A stretch of DNA of 8,356 bases from Nitrospirota bacterium (GTDB taxonomy: Bacteria; Nitrospirota; 9FT-COMBO-42-15; HDB-SIOI813). The notes under the pieces are model-generated. The model did no database searches. It was not told the DNA's origin and saw nothing but the letters and a program-made list of their open reading frames with translations. The stretch covers positions 1 to 8,356 of the forward strand of contig JAHFER010000061.1 of the NCBI GenBank assembly GCA_023248365.1, in the 5' to 3' direction. Position numbers and translations under genes: made by a program. How positions within the stretch are numbered: the first letter of the stretch is position 1; each line of letters starts with the position of its first letter. Positions 6,150 to 8,356 of this stretch are shown one piece after another.

Positions 6150-7337
6150 TTAAACTGTTATAATCTCCGGTTTAATGCCCATTTTTTTAAGTTCTTCCTC
6201 TATTTCATTACAGTAAACCGGATTCATCACAATAACCATATCCGGTTTATATTCCTTCAAAAAGACTGGCGCGACGATCTCATGTCCTGTTCCAGCCATA
6301 TATGTGTTATGCCTGTAAGGGTTTATATCTACCACATAACCAATTTCATCCTGTATATTAAGTGTTGTAAGAAATGAAACCCCCTTAGAACCGGACCCCC
6401 ACAGTACAACCCGGCCCCCTTTTTGTTTTATAATCTCTAACTTATGTTTCCATTCATTTAGCTTACGTCTGTAGTTCTTAGAAAAAAACTCCACATCCTG
6501 TGTGAGCTCTTTAATCCCATCTTCCCCGGTTAAAGTAAGGTCATCTTTACCACAGATGGGTTTTACTTCGATATAGATATACTGGTCATCATATTCTCGA
6601 GTAAGATTAATGACTTCAAATCCTGATTTCCTGAATAAACGCGCTAAACTCCCAGGATTAAAATAAGAACAGTGCTCATAGTAGATATCCCAAAATGCGA
6701 GATCTTTCAGGATACGGGTTACGTCCGGAACCTGGAAAATTACATTTGTCCCAGGTTGATCTCCTATTGAGCGCCTGACAGTGCTTACTAACTCAAAAGG
6801 ATTTTGAATATGTTCCAATGTCATTTTGCAGATGATAATATCTCCTTTATGATAGGAATACTTCTCAGAATAAAAGTCTCTTATAAATATTATCCGTTCT
6901 GCGGCTTTGCTATGCATGCGTTCGTTTACATACGCCGGGTCAAATCCTATTCCACGATTGTTGCCAAGTTCACAGAGCAGTGTCAGAAACTCACCCTTTC
7001 CACAGCCTATTTCAATAATATCCTTCCCATTTAAGTTGTATTTTTCAATCAGGCGCTTAGCCAGGTTTAGGGAAAAGGCATTAAATGTGGGTGAGAACCC
7101 CTGCGTCTCCTCATACTTTGATGAGTATTCATGGACTTCAGGTTTAAAAGCGGTATTTGATATAAACCCGCATTTTTGACAATACCCGAGCGAGATATTT
7201 CCCTTGGGATAATTTATTGCTGTTTCACGGCTTGGCATGAGCAGGACACTGTGGACAGGTATGCCTGTAATATCATAAAAGTTTAACAGGCCTTTTGATC
7301 CACAGCAGTAACATATATGATCTGAAAGACTAAACAA
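6150..7337 (-). CDS. Sugar C-methyltransferase-architecture protein (paralogue 1); TTG start preferred
   Basis: This 395-residue protein has the TylC3/NovU-like layout. Numbering from the TTG, the zinc-site cysteines are Cys9/Cys12 (CYCC) and Cys53/Cys56 (CQKC). SAM motif I is EIGCGKG at 109-115, with the ribose-binding Asp at 133 (GFDPAY), LEH at 174-176 and the catalytic-type YYEH at 219-222. The C-terminal Rossmann-like domain carries VLWGSGSKGV and VVDINP. It is a plain paralogue of the gene at 891-2096 but keeps the Asp and Tyr that gene has lost. An ATG further upstream at 7391 would give 413 residues, but it has no ribosome binding site and would overlap the preceding gene by 62 bases. 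The TTG at 7337 has GGAG 7 bases upstream and overlaps that gene by only 8. It lies in a low-GC stretch (some 60-base lines below 30%). It may methylate a carbon of a keto-sugar nucleotide; the substrate is unknown. Confidence 0.83.
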   Translation of the reverse strand: MFSLSDHICYCCGSKGLLNFYDITGIPVHSVLLMPSRETAINYPKGNISLGYCQKCGFISNTAFKPEVHEYSSKYEETQGFSPTFNAFSLNLAKRLIEKYNLNGKDIIEIGCGKGEFLTLLCELGNNRGIGFDPAYVNERMHSKAAERIIFIRDFYSEKYSYHKGDIIICKMTLEHIQNPFELVSTVRRSIGDQPGTNVIFQVPDVTRILKDLAFWDIYYEHCSYFNPGSLARLFRKSGFEVINLTREYDDQYIYIEVKPICGKDDLTLTGEDGIKELTQDVEFFSKNYRRKLNEWKHKLEIIKQKGGRVVLWGSGSKGVSFLTTLNIQDEIGYVVDINPYRHNTYMAGTGHEIVAPVFLKEYKPDMVIVMNPVYCNEIEEELKKMGIKPEIITV

Positions 7338-8356
7338 TTTTAGGCTCCGGGATAGGGATAATAAACTTTCCGCCCCTTTGACGGTATTCATTCTGTTGTT
7401 GAAGAATTTCTTCTGTAAAATTCCAGGGCAGGATCAATACGTAATCCGGCATTTCCTCCAGGATTTTTTCAGGTGAATAAATGGGGATATGTTTCCCAGG
7501 CATGTATTTGTTCTGTTTATGAATATTTCTGTCGACAACAAAATCAATGACTTCCTTGCCAATATCTATATAATTTATCAATGTACTTCCCTTAGCTGCA
7601 GCGCCATATGCCGCTATCTTTTTTCCTTCACTCTTCAGTCCGTACAATAGACTTCGCAGAGAATCTTTTATTTTACCAACCTTAATAGCAAAATCGCTAT
7701 AATAACTAAGATGGTCAATCTTCTGATCCTTTTCAGAGGCTATCTGTGTCAGAACAGATTCTCCTACGTCTTCCTTTAGGCCTGCATAAAGACGTAATGA
7801 GCCACCATGAATAGGGAGGCGCTTCACCTCATTCAGGAACAGTGAATGCCGCCTGAATAGCTTATCAGCGGCTGTAACTGAAAAATAACAGAGGTGTTCA
7901 TGATAAATGGTGTCAAACTCACAAAAATCAATCAGATCCTTTACGTAAGGCACTTCTATAACCGCTACACCGTTGTCCTTCAATAAAATAGCTATCCCCT
8001 CTACAAACCCATTGGTGTCATCAACATGGGCCAGCACATTGTTTGCATGAATGATATCAGCCCTCCTCCCTTGTTCCCGCAATTGAAGGGCTAAATCTTT
8101 ATTAAAAAATGTGCATTCTGTTGGGATTCCTGCATTAACAGCGGCCTGTGCCGGACCTTCAGCAGGTTCTATGCCGAGACAGGGAATGCCACTCTGAACA
8201 TAGTTTTTCAGAAGATAACCATCGTTACTGGCAAGCTCAACAACAAAACTGTTTGAATTAAGGTTTCGTGATCTGATCAAATCAAGGACATTTTCTCTCG
8301 AGTGCTCTAAAAGTGTGGACGTAAAAGAGGAGTAATAGGGGTATTCGTCGCAAAAA
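7330..8356 (-). CDS. NDP-sugar C-methyltransferase, TylC3/NovU/TcaB9 type (N-terminus beyond right edge)
   Basis: The frame is open from the right edge to a TAG at 7330, giving 341 visible residues. The usual family length is about 400-410, so roughly the first 65, including the four-cysteine zinc site, lie outside. An apparent TTG start at 8280 is not the real start: the 25 codons before it continue the family pattern (YPYYSSFTSTLLEH). Visible motifs, numbered from the edge, are SAM motif I ELASNDGYLL (40-49), the ribose-binding Glu63 (GIEPAEG), NNVLAHVDD (105-113), the catalytic YHEH (151-154) followed by LCYFS, and GGSLRLYA (184-191). A C-terminal Rossmann-like domain follows with AAYGAAAKGSTLINY and VVDRN. 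In studied relatives the enzyme adds a methyl group to C-3 of a 4-keto-deoxysugar nucleotide, using the YHEH-region Tyr and His. All such residues are present, so activity is likely, with sugar unknown. It is more distant from the other two methyltransferases than they are from each other. Confidence 0.9.
   Translation of the reverse strand, partial: FCDEYPYYSSFTSTLLEHSRENVLDLIRSRNLNSNSFVVELASNDGYLLKNYVQSGIPCLGIEPAEGPAQAAVNAGIPTECTFFNKDLALQLREQGRRADIIHANNVLAHVDDTNGFVEGIAILLKDNGVAVIEVPYVKDLIDFCEFDTIYHEHLCYFSVTAADKLFRRHSLFLNEVKRLPIHGGSLRLYAGLKEDVGESVLTQIASEKDQKIDHLSYYSDFAIKVGKIKDSLRSLLYGLKSEGKKIAAYGAAAKGSTLINYIDIGKEVIDFVVDRNIHKQNKYMPGKHIPIYSPEKILEEMPDYVLILPWNFTEEILQQQNEYRQRGGKFIIPIPEPKIV
7345..7348 (-). 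promoter_or_regulatory. Ribosome binding site selecting the TTG start at 7337
   Basis: The minus strand reads GGAG, then the 7 bases CCTAAAA, then TTG at 7337-7335, all inside the end of the preceding gene, whose TAG stop is at 7332-7330. The upstream ATG at 7391 has only AAATTCTTCAACAACAGA before it, with no purine-rich motif at the right distance. This is why I prefer the shorter protein. Confidence 0.6.

Noticed and set aside
8278..8280. TTG at 8280 as the start of the right-edge methyltransferase
   Set aside because: The frame stays open to the window edge, and the 25 upstream codons match the family pattern (YPYYSSFTSTLLEH), so the true start is outside the window.
1..8356. Mobile elements, tRNA/rRNA genes, CRISPR arrays or tandem repeats
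   Set aside because: Nearly the whole window is occupied by eight coding regions. I saw no repeated spacer-like units, transposase motifs, terminal inverted repeats or tRNA-like cloverleaf signatures.

Overview
The window holds a densely packed set of eight genes, all on the minus strand, so transcription runs from right to left. Seven of them form one run from the right edge to position 891. They look like part of an O-antigen or capsule-type polysaccharide locus that uses the ABC-transporter export route. An eighth gene, secreted and cut by the left edge, begins at 787 after a 103-base gap. There are no RNA genes, mobile elements or CRISPR arrays that I can support. The two-component export pair (Wzm/Wzt with a C-terminal sugar-binding-type domain) and the undecaprenyl-phosphate phosphosugar transferase point to a Gram-negative bacterium. 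The overall style fits environmental lineages such as Nitrospirota or Desulfobacterota, but the window does not decide the phylum.

In transcription order, the first gene is a right-edge partial sugar C-methyltransferase of the TylC3/NovU/TcaB9 type (8356-7330), with all visible catalytic motifs intact. A second, diverged protein of the same architecture follows (to 6150). Then come a DegT/DnrJ/EryC1 PLP-dependent sugar aminotransferase (6140-4947), a small PglC-like phosphoglycosyl transferase (4950-4345), the export permease Wzm (4325-3486) and the export ATPase Wzt (3451-2093). A third methyltransferase-architecture protein (2096-891), clearly paralogous to the second, closes the run. Four junctions overlap or nearly touch. 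Two are 4-base GTGA overlaps, which suggests translational coupling. A TTG start with a good ribosome binding site probably resolves the one long apparent overlap, at 7330-7391.

A working model is that the aminotransferase and methyltransferase(s) make an unusual amino and/or C-methyl-branched sugar nucleotide. The phosphoglycosyl transferase would load the first sugar on undecaprenyl phosphate, and Wzm/Wzt would export the finished lipid-linked chain. The Wzt C-terminal domain may read a chain-end modification. No ordinary glycosyltransferase lies in the window, so the assembly enzymes must be outside it.

The most interesting points are as follows. Two paralogous methyltransferase-like proteins bracket the aminotransferase, transferase and export cassette. 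The copy coupled to wzt has lost the acidic SAM-ribose residue (Tyr instead of Asp) and the Tyr of the YHEH-type catalytic motif. Base composition also steps, from roughly 40% GC or below right of about 4340 to roughly 50% left of it, which suggests a mosaic locus.
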